In this document: positions 43,536 through 52,380 of the stretch, piece after piece
How the letters are laid out: the number at the start of each line of letters is the position of its first letter
Position numbering within the stretch: the first letter of the stretch is position 1
Assembly (NCBI RefSeq): GCF_013374115.1
Contig: NZ_AP022673.1
Location: 3,490,501-3,554,500 of the forward strand
Length of the DNA: 64,000 bases
Direction of reading: 5' to 3'
Origin: Sphingomonas sp. HMP9
GTDB lineage: Bacteria; Pseudomonadota; Alphaproteobacteria; Sphingomonadales; Sphingomonadaceae
The notes under the pieces: generated by a model
Databases searched by the model: none
Seen by the model: only the letters and a program-made list of their open reading frames with translations
Told to the model about the DNA's origin: nothing
Translations under genes and position numbers: made by a program

Positions 43536-43895
43536 TTAAGGCTGTAAAAGCTTGCTCAATTGTGCGCCGGTATAGGGTTTCCGCACAAACCGGGCGGCCT
43601 TGGGTAGCGCATCTGTGGTGCCGTCATCGGTTCCCGACGTGACGAGGACCGCGATATCGGGGCGTTGCGCGTGCACTGCATTGGCCAAGTCGATGCCGTT
43701 TAGAGCTCCGGGCATGCGCACATCGGTGAACAGGGCAGCGATATCGGGCCGCTCTTCGAGCTTTGCCAAGGCATCGGCTGCGTTGCTGGCTTCGACGACT
43801 TCATAGCCGGCATCCTCCAGCGCGAGGTTGGAATGGACCCGGACCAGGGCATCGTCATCGACGACGAGGATAACAGACTTCGAAATGGTGTTCAT
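43536..43895 (-). CDS. Single-domain response regulator (receiver only)
   Basis: This 119-residue protein is one CheY-like receiver domain. The acidic pocket is VVDDD near residue 12-14, the phosphorylated aspartate is Asp58 in LFTDVRMPG, the switch threonine/serine is in LVTSGTDDG, and the lysine is in FVRKPYTG. There is no output domain, so it probably relays phosphate or acts by protein contact. Receivers with the pattern TDVRMPG...VRKPY often belong to hybrid histidine kinase systems in sphingomonads. No kinase gene is adjacent. The start is ATG 43895. Confidence 0.88.
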   Translation of the reverse strand: MNTISKSVILVVDDDALVRVHSNLALEDAGYEVVEASNAADALAKLEERPDIAALFTDVRMPGALNGIDLANAVHAQRPDIAVLVTSGTDDGTTDALPKAARFVRKPYTGAQLSKLLQP

Positions 43896-43980
43896 ACCGG
43901 TTCGAACATCCGGAATGCCGCTCCGTTCCAACATAAGTCATATTCGACCTTAAGAACGGGTTAGTTCAAGGCTGGCATGA

Positions 43981-44006
43981 GAAAGGGGCCCGGTTTCCCG
44001 AGCCCC
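43981..44006 (-). terminator. Rho-independent terminator of pnp
   Basis: On the minus strand GGGGCTCGGG-AAA-CCGGGCCCC closes a strong stem followed by TTTC, about 30 bp past the pnp stop codon. Confidence 0.85.
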
Positions 44007-44035
44007 TCCATCAATTGCCATTACGTGGCAAAGGC

Positions 44036-46450
44036 TTAGTCGCGATCGCCCGTCAGGAATGCCGGAGCGAACTCGGGAGCCTTGTCGCCGTCCGAACGTG
44101 CAGCACGCTCGCCGCCGCCGCTGCCACCGCCGTCACGACGCGGGCCACGGCCACCGCCGTTACCGCCGGCATCGCGACCGCCGTCGCCGTCACGACGTGG
44201 GCCACGCGAGCCACGGTCACCGCCGCCGCCTTCGCCGCGCGGACCACGACCGCCGCCGCCGCCGCCATCACGGCCACCATCGCCATCACGACGCGGCGGA
44301 CGCGGACCACGATCGCCGCCTTCGCGCGGCTCGCGGGCAGGACGCGTGTCCTCCAGCTCTTCGCCGGTCGTCTGGTCGACGACGCGCATCGACAGGCGAA
44401 CCTTGCCGCGCGGGTCGATCTCGAGGACCTTGACCTTGACCTCCTGGCCCTCGCTCAGCGCATCGCTGACCTTCTCGACGCGCTCGTTCTTGATTTCGGA
44501 CACATGGACGAGACCGTCCTTGCCACCCATGAAGTTCACGAACGCCCCGAAATCGACCAGGTTGACGACCTTGCCGTCATAGACCTTGCCGACTTCGGCT
44601 TCCTCGACGAGGCCCTTGATCCACTTGATCGCAGCTTCGATCTGCGCGGGATCGGACGACGAGACCTTGATCACGCCCTCGTCGTCGATGTCGACCTTGG
44701 CGCCGGTCTGCGCGACGATCTCGCGGATCACCTTGCCGCCGGTGCCGATGACTTCACGGATCTTCGACTTCTCGATCGTGAAGGTCTCGATACGCGGTGC
44801 GTGTGCCGACAGCTCCTCACGCGTGTGATCGAGCGCCTTGGCCATTTCTCCCAGGATGTGCGCGCGGCCTTCCTTGGCCTGTGCCAGCGCCTTGCCCATG
44901 ATCTCTTCGGTGATGCCGGCGATCTTGATGTCCATCTGCATCGTGGTGATGCCCTCGGACGTGCCAGCAACCTTGAAGTCCATGTCGCCGAGGTGATCCT
45001 CGTCGCCGAGGATGTCCGACAGAACCGCGAAGTTCTTGCCCTCGAGGATCAGGCCCATCGCGATGCCCGACACCGGACGCTTCAGCGGAACGCCCGCATC
45101 CATCATGCTCAGCGAACCGCCGCAGACCGTCGCCATCGACGACGAGCCGTTGCTCTCGGTGATGTCCGAGAGAACGCGGATCGTGTACGGGAACTCCTCC
45201 TTCGACGGCAGCACCGGGTGCAGCGCGCGCCAGGCGAGCTTGCCGTGGCCGACTTCGCGACGACCCGGCGCACCGAAGCGACCGACTTCACCGACCGAGT
45301 AGGGGGGGAAGTTGTAGTGCAGCATGAAGTTTTCGTACGAGAGCCCGTTGAGGCTGTCGATCATCTGCTCGGCGTCGCGCGTGCCGAGCGTGGTGGTGCA
45401 GATCGACTGCGTCTCGCCGCGCGTGAACAGCGCAGAGCCGTGCGTACGCGGGAGGAAGTGGACCATGGCCTCGATCGGACGGATCTGCGTGGTGGTACGA
45501 CCGTCGATGCGGGTGCCGTCCTTGAGGATGGCGCCGCGGACGATCTCCGCCTCCAGCTTCTTCATCAGCTTGCCGGCAGCCATCTGGTCCTGCGGCGACG
45601 CGTCCGCAAATGCGGTCTTGCCCTTCGCACGAGCGGCATTCAGCAGGTCCGAGCGCTTCGACTTGTCGGTCACCTTGTAGGCAGCCGCAATGTCCTTGCC
45701 GATCAGCTTCTTCAGCTTGTCCTTGGCGGCCGACAGGTCGGCCTGCTCGGCCATTTCCCACGGATCCTTGGCGGCCATCTCGGCCAGATCGATGATCAGG
45801 TTAGCGGCTTCGCGGCACGCTTTGTGGGCGAACTGCACGGCGCCGAGCATGATCTCTTCCGAGAGCTCCTTGGCTTCCGATTCGACCATCATCACGGCGT
45901 TGCCGGTGGCGGCGACGACGAGGTCGAGATCGCCCGTCTTCGCTTCTTCCAGCGTCGGGTTGAGGATGTACGCGCCATCGACATAACCGACGCGCGCCGC
46001 GCCGATCGGGCCCATGAACGGCACGCCCGAGATCGTCAGCGCCGCCGACGCCGCGACCATCGCGAGGACGTCCGGCTCGTTCTCGCCGTCATACGACAGA
46101 ACCTGGCAGATCACGTTGATCTCGTTGTAGAAACCCTCGGGGAAGAGGGGACGGATCGGGCGATCGATGAGACGGCTGGTCAGCGTCTCCTTCTCGGTCG
46201 CGCCACGCTCACGCTTGAAGAAGCCGCCGGGGATGCGGCCGCTCGCGGAGAACTTCTCTTGGTAATGGACGGTGAGCGGGAAGAAATCCTGCCCTTCCTT
46301 GACGGTCCGTGCAGCCGTCACGGCGCACAGAACGACGGTTTCGCCGAGGGTCGCGAGCACGGCGCCATTGGCCTGACGGGCCACACGGCCGGTCTCGAGC
46401 GTCAGCGTCTTGCCGCCCCACTGGGCGCTTACGGTCTTGGTATCGAACAT
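44036..46450 (-). CDS. pnp: Polynucleotide phosphorylase with long Arg-Gly-rich tail
   Basis: This 804-residue 3'-5' exoribonuclease degrades RNA with phosphate and is a degradosome component. Two RNase PH domains occupy about 1-215 and 310-545, the KH domain about 555-615 ([21 protein letters not shown]) and the S1 domain about 620-690 ([20 protein letters not shown]). The last 105 residues are a low-complexity RGG-type tail with repeats such as [18 protein letters not shown]. coli Pnp (711 residues) lacks such a tail. It follows rpsO on the same strand, as in most proteobacteria. Confidence 0.97.
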   Translation of the reverse strand: MFDTKTVSAQWGGKTLTLETGRVARQANGAVLATLGETVVLCAVTAARTVKEGQDFFPLTVHYQEKFSASGRIPGGFFKRERGATEKETLTSRLIDRPIRPLFPEGFYNEINVICQVLSYDGENEPDVLAMVAASAALTISGVPFMGPIGAARVGYVDGAYILNPTLEEAKTGDLDLVVAATGNAVMMVESEAKELSEEIMLGAVQFAHKACREAANLIIDLAEMAAKDPWEMAEQADLSAAKDKLKKLIGKDIAAAYKVTDKSKRSDLLNAARAKGKTAFADASPQDQMAAGKLMKKLEAEIVRGAILKDGTRIDGRTTTQIRPIEAMVHFLPRTHGSALFTRGETQSICTTTLGTRDAEQMIDSLNGLSYENFMLHYNFPPYSVGEVGRFGAPGRREVGHGKLAWRALHPVLPSKEEFPYTIRVLSDITESNGSSSMATVCGGSLSMMDAGVPLKRPVSGIAMGLILEGKNFAVLSDILGDEDHLGDMDFKVAGTSEGITTMQMDIKIAGITEEIMGKALAQAKEGRAHILGEMAKALDHTREELSAHAPRIETFTIEKSKIREVIGTGGKVIREIVAQTGAKVDIDDEGVIKVSSSDPAQIEAAIKWIKGLVEEAEVGKVYDGKVVNLVDFGAFVNFMGGKDGLVHVSEIKNERVEKVSDALSEGQEVKVKVLEIDPRGKVRLSMRVVDQTTGEELEDTRPAREPREGGDRGPRPPRRDGDGGRDGGGGGGRGPRGEGGGGDRGSRGPRRDGDGGRDAGGNGGGRGPRRDGGGSGGGERAARSDGDKAPEFAPAFLTGDRD

Positions 46451-46573
46451 TCTTTTTCCTTCACTCCAAACGCCAGATGCGTTTGGGGCCTATGTGCGGG
46501 CTAAGCCGGCCCGCGGCGGTATGGAGCGAGTTGTCGCTCCCAAAGGGATCGGCCGAATTGCCTTTCCCTTAAT

Positions 46574-46608
46574 TCCTCCCCGGAGAAGGCCGGGGTCCCG
46601 TTGGGGTA
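46574..46608. repeat. Family A half-element
   Basis: CCTCCCCGGAGAAGGCCGGGG followed by TCCCGTTGGGG resembles the left arm only of family A; the right arm is missing. Confidence 0.7.
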
Positions 46609-46662
46609 CGCTGCGTGTCGCGCGCGCCGCCAGTGTAGAATAGTTCTGCCGGAATGCCAAAA

Positions 46663-46685
46663 GGGGCGACCTTTCGGCCGCCCCT
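46663..46685 (-). terminator. Rho-independent terminator of rpsO
   Basis: On the minus strand GGGGCGGCC-GAAA-GGTCGCCCC followed by TTTTGG forms a strong stem 5 bp past the rpsO stop. Confidence 0.88.
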
Positions 46686-46690
46686 TGAGA

Positions 46691-46960
46691 TTACTTGCGA
46701 AGACCGAGCTTCGCGATCAGATCCAGGTAGCGCTGGCCGTCCTTGTGACGGAGATAATCCAGCAGCGTCCGGCGCTTGTTGACCATCATGAGAAGGCCAC
46801 GACGCGAGTGGTTGTCCTTCTTGTGGGTCTTGAAATGCTCGGTCAGGTTCTTGATGCGCTCGGTCAGGATCGAGACCTGGACTTCCGGCGAACCGGTATC
46901 GCCCTCGGCGCGCGAATGCTCCTTGACGAGCTCGGTCTTGCGTTCTGCGGTAATCGTCAT
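46691..46960 (-). CDS. rpsO: 30S ribosomal protein S15
   Basis: This 89-residue protein binds the 16S rRNA central domain. [38 protein letters not shown] and [12 protein letters not shown] are the universal S15 segments. It lies 18 bp downstream of truB and upstream of pnp, the conserved truB-rpsO-pnp order. In E. coli S15 represses its own translation through its leader, but no leader of that type is evident in the short gap here. Confidence 0.98.
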   Translation of the reverse strand: MTITAERKTELVKEHSRAEGDTGSPEVQVSILTERIKNLTEHFKTHKKDNHSRRGLLMMVNKRRTLLDYLRHKDGQRYLDLIAKLGLRK

Positions 46961-46978
46961 GAAATTCGTCCTACGACA

Positions 46979-47977
46979 TCATAGATTGAAACCGCGAACG
47001 ACCCGGACGTCTCCGTCCTCGACCTCGACCAGCGCGACCGGGACAGCGTCCAGTTCGGCGAAGTATTGGCCATCGTCTGCGGCGATCCCGGCCAAGATGC
47101 GCCCCTGTCGGAGCGCCCCTGCCTGGTCGGGGGTGAGGGAGAGAGCCGGGATGTCGTCCAGCGCCACCCTCAAGGGCAGAAGTACATCTTCAAGCGCGGA
47201 GGCCTTAGCGAGTTCGTCCAGTTTGTCCAGCGATATCGCGGCGGACAGGTCGAAGGGGCCCGCCTTGATGCGGCGTAGCATGGTGACGTGGCCGACCGTT
47301 CCGAGCGCCAACGCGATGTCGCGCGCGAGGCTGCGGATATAGGTGCCCTTCGAGACATGCGCGGTTAGCGTGACGTCCTGCAATTCCTCCCCGGAACCGG
47401 GAGGGGGACCGCCGTCCGCTTGGGCGGGGGGGGAGGGGGGGGCGCCAGAATCGTTCCGCTCGCGGAAGCCCCCCTCCACCAGCTGCGCTGGTCCCCCTTC
47501 CACTGCCGGGGAGGATCTTAGGCTGTGAATCGTTACATCCCGACTAGCCAGAACCACCTCATGCCCGGCCCGCGCCAGATCATAAGCCCGCTCCCCATCC
47601 ACCTTCAGCGCCGAATAGGCCGGCGGCACCTGCGAGATCGGTCCGGTAAACCGCCCCAACACCGCCTCGACCGCCGCCAAGGTCGGCCGCACGTCCGACC
47701 TCGCGATCGGCACGCCCTCCCCATCGAGCGTATCGGTCTGCACCCCGAACATCACCGTGAAGTCATAGATCTTGTCGCTGTCCAGCATCCGCCCGGCAAG
47801 CTTGGTCGCCTCGCCGACCGCGATCGGCAGCACGCCGGTCGCGAGAGGATCGAGCGTGCCGCCATGGCCGACCTTGAACTTGCCATAGCCGCCCTGGCGC
47901 AACGCGCGCTTCACCGCGGACACGCCTTGGGTCGAGCCGAGCCCCAGCGGCTTGTCGAGAATGATCCAGCCATGCAT
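46979..47977 (-). CDS. truB: tRNA pseudouridine(55) synthase, with an in-frame repeat insertion
   Basis: This 332-residue enzyme makes pseudouridine 55 in the T-loop of tRNAs. The catalytic aspartate is Asp43 in GHGGTLDPLATGVLP, the start GWIILDKPLGLGST and KIYDFTVMFGVQTDTLD are family segments, and VSKGTYIRSLARDIA follows the insertion. Residues about 155-198 (SPAVEGGPAQLVEGGF ... PPPGSGEE) translate a family E-like palindromic repeat (47386-47515) placed in frame between VTIHSL and LQDVTLTAHV, where other TruB proteins have a short loop. All catalytic parts are present. Confidence 0.96.
   Translation of the reverse strand: MHGWIILDKPLGLGSTQGVSAVKRALRQGGYGKFKVGHGGTLDPLATGVLPIAVGEATKLAGRMLDSDKIYDFTVMFGVQTDTLDGEGVPIARSDVRPTLAAVEAVLGRFTGPISQVPPAYSALKVDGERAYDLARAGHEVVLASRDVTIHSLRSSPAVEGGPAQLVEGGFRERNDSGAPPSPPAQADGGPPPGSGEELQDVTLTAHVSKGTYIRSLARDIALALGTVGHVTMLRRIKAGPFDLSAAISLDKLDELAKASALEDVLLPLRVALDDIPALSLTPDQAGALRQGRILAGIAADDGQYFAELDAVPVALVEVEDGDVRVVRGFNL
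47386..47515. repeat. Family E-like palindromic repeat inside truB
   Basis: TCCTCCCCGGAACCGGGAGGG at the left and TTCCACTGCCGGGGAGGA at the right, with inner arms GGGCTTCCGCGAGCGG/CCGCTCGCGGAAGCCC and an AGCTGCGCTGGT hairpin. It is a longer, more diverged relative of the ileS and hrpB copies. Confidence 0.88.
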
Positions 47978-48027
47978 GTTCGGGGTCCTTGAGTTCTAGG
48001 TAAGGCAGGCGCGCACCCCTCCTTCTC

Positions 48028-48110
48028 CGTCATCCTGACGAAAGTCAGGATCCAGAGCCATGAGCGACGGTGTTCGGTACCCTGGATCCTGACTTTCGTC
48101 AGGATGACGG
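48028..48110. repeat. Family B palindromic repeat, copy 4
   Basis: CGTCATCCTGACGAAAGTCAGGATCCAG on the left and CTGGATCCTGACTTTCGTCAGGATGACGG on the right; both arms carry the CCTGACTTTCGTCAGG stem. It lies between truB and tdk. Confidence 0.92.
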
Positions 48111-48138
48111 CGAAGTGGGTAGCGGAAAGGGCAGGGAG

Positions 48139-48714
48139 TTAGCCCAAAGCCTCCGTGAAATGGCGTCGGCATAGCGCGACATAGCGGTCGTTGCCGCCGA
48201 TTTCGGTCTGCTGTCCCTCGGCGATCGCGCGGCCATTGCCATCCACGCGCAGGTTCATCGTGGCCTTGCGCCCGCACATGCAGACCGACTTGATCTCGAC
48301 CAGCGAGTCCGCCAGCGCCAGCAACCGTGCCGATCCGGGGAACAACGCCCCCTGGAAATCGGTGCGCAATCCGTATGCCAGCACGGGGATCCCGACGACG
48401 TCGCAGACATGAGCGAGTTGGTCGATCTGTGCGGGCGTCAGGAACTGCGCCTCGTCCACCAGCACGCAGGAGATCGCGTCCGCGGCGTGCTGCCGGGCGA
48501 CGCACGCGCCGATATCAGTCCCCGCATCGAACGCGATCGCGGGAGCCTCCAGCCCGATCCGCGAGGTGATCGTCCCCGCCGCGAACCGATCGTCGATCGC
48601 CGCGGTGAACAGCATCGTCCGCATCCCCCGCTCGCGATAGTTGAAGTCCGCCTGGAGCAGGTTCGTCGACTTCCCCGCGTTCATCGACGCGTAGTAGAAA
48701 TACAGCTTGGCCAT
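48139..48714 (-). CDS. tdk: Thymidine kinase (type II)
   Basis: This 191-residue salvage enzyme phosphorylates thymidine with ATP. Walker A is ASMNAGKST near residues 9-17, the substrate and base-recognition strand is VDEAQFLTPAQIDQL, YGLRTDF is the signature lasso region, and two cysteine pairs (CMC and a C-terminal CRRH) hold zinc. The start ATG 48714 gives the conserved N-terminus MAKLYFYYASMN. It is inserted between truB and rbfA, on the same strand, which is not part of the classical superoperon order. Confidence 0.95.
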   Translation of the reverse strand: MAKLYFYYASMNAGKSTNLLQADFNYRERGMRTMLFTAAIDDRFAAGTITSRIGLEAPAIAFDAGTDIGACVARQHAADAISCVLVDEAQFLTPAQIDQLAHVCDVVGIPVLAYGLRTDFQGALFPGSARLLALADSLVEIKSVCMCGRKATMNLRVDGNGRAIAEGQQTEIGGNDRYVALCRRHFTEALG

Positions 48715-48813
48715 GAGAGCAAAGAGCGGGAACGTAGGGGGATGTCTAGAGCCGGTACGCGCTAAACCCCGGAATTTCTGAACTCGTTGTCCAAGGCTCG
48801 GCACCCCACCACC

Positions 48814-48948
48814 CGTTCGTCCTGAGTAGCTGCTGAGCTTGTCGAAGCGGCGTATCGAAGGATGGGTTGGCGGGCGGAAACTGTGCTTCGATACGAGCCT
48901 TCGATACGCTTCTGCGAAGCTACTCGGTCTCTACTCAGCACGAACGGG
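48814..48948. repeat. Family D repeat, copy 2
   Basis: GTTCGTCCTGAGTAGC at the left and GCTACTCGG...TACTCAGCACGAACG at the right, with GTATCGAAGG and CTTCGATACG arms inside. It is the second copy of the 12941-13080 element and lies upstream of tdk and downstream of rbfA. Confidence 0.88.
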
Positions 48949-49014
48949 GGGGGCGGTCGGTCCGCCTTGAACGAAACAGGAAGGGCACGAGCCGCAAAGG
49001 TCTCGCGCGCGCGA

Positions 49015-49404
49015 TCAATCTTCGCTCAAATCTCGCGCGATATGCGGATCGCGCAGCAGCGTGTCGATGTGCGTGCCTTCGTCGAAGCTCTCGTCCGCCA
49101 GAAACTTGAGTTTCGCCGCGTAGCGCATCTGTACCCGGTTCGCGACTTCGCGCTGGAGATAGGCGGTGTTGGTCCGCAGCGCCTTCAGCACCTTTTCCTC
49201 GTCCTTGCCGAGAAGCGGTTTCACGAAGACGGTGGCGTGGCGCAGATCCGGGGACATCCGGACCTCGGTGATCGTGACGAGGTGCTTTTCGAGCACCGGA
49301 TCGTGGACGTCGCCGCGTGCGAGGATGTCCGACAGCGCGTGACGCGCCTGTTCGCCGACCCGCAAGCTGCGGACGACTTTTACTTCTGGGGTATCGGCTT
49401 TCAT
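49015..49404 (-). CDS. rbfA: Ribosome-binding factor A
   Basis: This 129-residue KH-like protein helps mature the 5' end of 16S r[32 protein letters not shown] at the start, [17 protein letters not shown] in the middle and [24 protein letters not shown] at the end are conserved in RbfA. The start is ATG 49404 behind GAGAAG; a GTG three codons upstream is in frame but sits too close to its GAGG. It follows infB across a family E repeat. Confidence 0.95.
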   Translation of the reverse strand: MKADTPEVKVVRSLRVGEQARHALSDILARGDVHDPVLEKHLVTITEVRMSPDLRHATVFVKPLLGKDEEKVLKALRTNTAYLQREVANRVQMRYAAKLKFLADESFDEGTHIDTLLRDPHIARDLSED

Positions 49405-49414
49405 TCTTCTCACT

Positions 49415-49514
49415 CCCTCGCCCCTCCGGGGAGAGGGTGGGGGTGAGGGGAGGCTGCGAACGCTATCGCCCGGTACTGCCCCTCACCCGACCCTCTCCTC
49501 CGAGGAGGAGAGGG
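49415..49514. repeat. Family E palindromic repeat, infB/rbfA gap
   Basis: CCCTCGCCCCTCCGGGGAGAGGG on the left and CCCTCTCCTCCGAGGAGGAGAGGG on the right, with GTGAGGGG and CCCCTCAC inner arms, filling the gap between infB and rbfA in an otherwise tight operon. Confidence 0.92.
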
Positions 49515-49524
49515 CTCTACGTCA

Positions 49525-52380
49525 TCAAAGCGTGCGTTCGCGCATCTCGACTTCGAACGTCTCGAGGACGTCGCCGGCCTTGATGTCGACGAAGTTCGAC
49601 GTGAACGTCACACCACATTCCAGCCCGGCGCGGACTTCGGCGACATCATCCTTGAAGCGACGCAGCGATGCGATTTCGCCCTGGTAGATGATGACGTCGT
49701 TGCGCGTGATGCGCGCCTTGAGCGCCTTGCGGATATTGCCTTCGGTGACGAGCAGACCCGCCGCCTTGCCGTGCTTGCCCGCCGAGAAGACCTCGCGGAT
49801 ATCGGCACGACCGACGACCGTCTCGAACGCTTCCGGCCCGAGCTCGCCGGCCATCCCCGCCCGGATCTCGTCGATCAGGTCGTAGATCACGTCGTAATAT
49901 TTGAACGCGACCTTCTGGCGCTCGGCGATCTCGCGCGCCTTGGCATTCGGGCGAACGTTGAAGCCGATGATCGGTGCACCCGATGCCGCCGCCAGCGTGA
50001 CGTCCGACTCGGTGATGCCACCGACGCCCGAGTTCAGCACGCGCGCCTTGATCAGGTCGGTGGAGATCTTGTTGATCGCCCCGACGATCGCCTCGACGGT
50101 ACCCTGCGTATCCGCCTTCACGACCAGCGGATATTCGATCGCCTGCTTTTCCTTCAGCGCCGAGAACATCGACTCGAGGCTGGCAGGAGTCGACGCGGTC
50201 CGCTTGTCGGTCTTCACGCTGCGACGATATTCCGCAACTTCGCGAGCCCGTGCCTCGTTCTCGACCACCTGGAACGGATCGCCCGCCGATGGGACACCCG
50301 ACAGGCCAAGAACCTCGACCGGCATTGCCGGACCCGCTTCCTTGATCTGCTTGCCCTTGTCGTCGACCAGCGCACGGACCTTGCCGCTCTCGCCGCCGAC
50401 CACGAAGATGTCGCCGACCCGCAGCGTACCGCGGTTGACGAGGATCGTCGCGACCGGGCCACGGCCCTTGTCGAGCTTGGCTTCGATCACCGTACCCTCG
50501 GCGGCGCGATCCGGATTGGCGCGCAGTTCGAGCAGTTCGGCCTGGAGCTGGATCTTCTCGATCAGCGCGTCGAGACCGATTTTCTTGGTCGCGGAGACTT
50601 CGACGTCCTGGACGTCGCCGCCCATGTCCTCGACGACGATCTCCTCGCTCAGCAGGCGCTCGCGCACCTTCTGGGCATTGGCGCCTTCCTTGTCGATCTT
50701 GTTGATCGCGACGATCATCGGGACGCCTGCCGCCTTGGTGTGGGCGATCGCCTCCACTGTCTGCGGCATCAGGCCGTCGTCCGCCGCTACCACCAGGATG
50801 ACGATGTCGGTGACGTCCGCGCCACGCGCACGCATCTGCGTGAACGCCTCATGGCCCGGCGTGTCGAGGAAGGTGATCTTCGACTTGTCCTTCAGCGTGA
50901 CCTGATACGCGCCGATATGCTGGGTGATGCCACCCGCTTCGCCGCGCACCACGTCGGTACCGCGCAGGGCATCGAGCAGCGACGTCTTGCCGTGATCGAC
51001 GTGACCCATGATCGTGACGACCGGGGCACGCGGAAGCAGCGTCTCCTCGGCATCATCGATCGTGTCGTTGGCCAGATCCTGATCGACATCGCTGACGCGA
51101 GTCAGGTTGTGACCGAATTCGGTGACGAGCAGCTCGGCGGTATCCTGGTCGATCGTCTGCGTCATCGTGACGGGCATGCCCATCTTGAACAACGCCTTGA
51201 CGAGGTCGGCACCCTTCTCAGCCATACGAATGGCGAGTTCCTGGACGGTAATTGCCTCCGGGACGACCACGTCGCGGATCTGCTTGGCTTGCGCCTCGCG
51301 CGGACCACCGGTGCCACGACGCTCCTTCTCGCGCGCACGCTTCAATGCGGCGAGCGAGCGGGCGCGTGCGCCATCACCATCGCCGAGCGCGCGGTTGACG
51401 GTGAGCTTGCCCGAGGTGCGACGATCGTCGCCCTTGCGGTCACGCTGCTGCGGACGCGCCGGAACGGCGTCGCGACGGACGCCACCAGCGGGAGCGTTCG
51501 CCCCGGTCGCGCCGGGACGCGCGGCGGTCGTGCCAGCGTTGCCCGTCGTCGCGGGTGCCGCGGCAGCGGGTGCTGCGACAGGCTTTGGCGGCGGCGGAGG
51601 ACGCTCTGGACGCGCCACCGGCGAGAACCGGCGCGGGGCCGGGAACGCCGGATCGCGGGTCAGTTCGAGAACGGGCGACGGTGCCGGCGGCGCAACAGGG
51701 GCCGGCGCAGGCTTTGGCGCGGGTGCCGGGGTAGCCGCTACCGGAGCCGGCGTGGGCTTCGGTGCAGGTGTGGGTGCCGCTGGAACCGGAGCGGGGGCAA
51801 GAGCCGCTGCAACGGGGGCTTCGGCCGGCACTGGCGCAGGCGTCGGTGCCGCGACCGGAGCGGGCGCCGCTTCGACCACAGGTGCAGGTGCAGGAGCGGG
51901 CGCCTCGACCGGCTTCGGCGCCTTGGCTTCCGCCTCGGCACGCGCGCGATCGGCGACGCGGTTGCGCTCGTCCTCGGCGGCCTTGCTACGCTCGGCCTCC
52001 TGGCGACGACGCCCTTCCTCCAGCGTGTTCATGCGCTGCTCTTCCGCCTCGCGGAGGAGCTTTGCCTGACGCTCCTGCGGCGACAGATTGCTCGGCGCCT
52101 GCTGACGCACGGGAGCGGGCGCAGGCTGCGGCGCGCGCGCCTGCGGGGCCGGTGCGGGGGCCGCAACCGGGGTAGGCGCGGCAACCGGTGCGGCGTCCGC
52201 GACCTGCACGTCGGGCTCGCCCGGACGGCGCAGTACGCGCGCGCGCTTGGTTTCCACGATCACCGTATTCGATCGGCCGTGGCTGAAGCTCTGCTTCACC
52301 TGGCCGGTCTCGACCGTGCGCTTCACACCCAAAGGTGCGCGCATGCCAAGTTTCGGCTTCTCGTTGTCCGTGTCGCTCAC
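49525..52380 (-). CDS. infB: Translation initiation factor IF-2
   Basis: This 951-residue GTPase brings initiator tRNA to the 30S subunit. The short N-terminal IF2-assoc segment (GVKRTVETGQVKQSFSHGR) is followed by a long Pro/Ala-rich, probably disordered region (about 70-310), an IF2_N domain (IRDVVVPEAITVQELAIRMA), and the G domain with G1 GHVDHGKT near 460, G3 DTPGH and G4 NKID. Domains II-IV follow to the end. The start is GTG 52380, overlapping the stop of the YlxR gene (GTGA). Confidence 0.97.
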   Translation of the reverse strand: MSDTDNEKPKLGMRAPLGVKRTVETGQVKQSFSHGRSNTVIVETKRARVLRRPGEPDVQVADAAPVAAPTPVAAPAPAPQARAPQPAPAPVRQQAPSNLSPQERQAKLLREAEEQRMNTLEEGRRRQEAERSKAAEDERNRVADRARAEAEAKAPKPVEAPAPAPAPVVEAAPAPVAAPTPAPVPAEAPVAAALAPAPVPAAPTPAPKPTPAPVAATPAPAPKPAPAPVAPPAPSPVLELTRDPAFPAPRRFSPVARPERPPPPPKPVAAPAAAAPATTGNAGTTAARPGATGANAPAGGVRRDAVPARPQQRDRKGDDRRTSGKLTVNRALGDGDGARARSLAALKRAREKERRGTGGPREAQAKQIRDVVVPEAITVQELAIRMAEKGADLVKALFKMGMPVTMTQTIDQDTAELLVTEFGHNLTRVSDVDQDLANDTIDDAEETLLPRAPVVTIMGHVDHGKTSLLDALRGTDVVRGEAGGITQHIGAYQVTLKDKSKITFLDTPGHEAFTQMRARGADVTDIVILVVAADDGLMPQTVEAIAHTKAAGVPMIVAINKIDKEGANAQKVRERLLSEEIVVEDMGGDVQDVEVSATKKIGLDALIEKIQLQAELLELRANPDRAAEGTVIEAKLDKGRGPVATILVNRGTLRVGDIFVVGGESGKVRALVDDKGKQIKEAGPAMPVEVLGLSGVPSAGDPFQVVENEARAREVAEYRRSVKTDKRTASTPASLESMFSALKEKQAIEYPLVVKADTQGTVEAIVGAINKISTDLIKARVLNSGVGGITESDVTLAAASGAPIIGFNVRPNAKAREIAERQKVAFKYYDVIYDLIDEIRAGMAGELGPEAFETVVGRADIREVFSAGKHGKAAGLLVTEGNIRKALKARITRNDVIIYQGEIASLRRFKDDVAEVRAGLECGVTFTSNFVDIKAGDVLETFEVEMRERTL

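Larger units (their letters stand above)
46451..46690. promoter_or_regulatory. rpsO-pnp intergenic region with half repeat
   Basis: The 240-bp gap holds the rpsO terminator (46663-46685) and a family A half-element at about 46574-46608 (CCCCGGAGAAGGCCGGGG, TCCCGTTGGGG). The rest probably includes the pnp leader; no internal promoter could be assigned. Confidence 0.5.

Noticed and set aside
44015..46504. 829-codon open frame on the plus strand
   Set aside because: Antisense to pnp; no family features.
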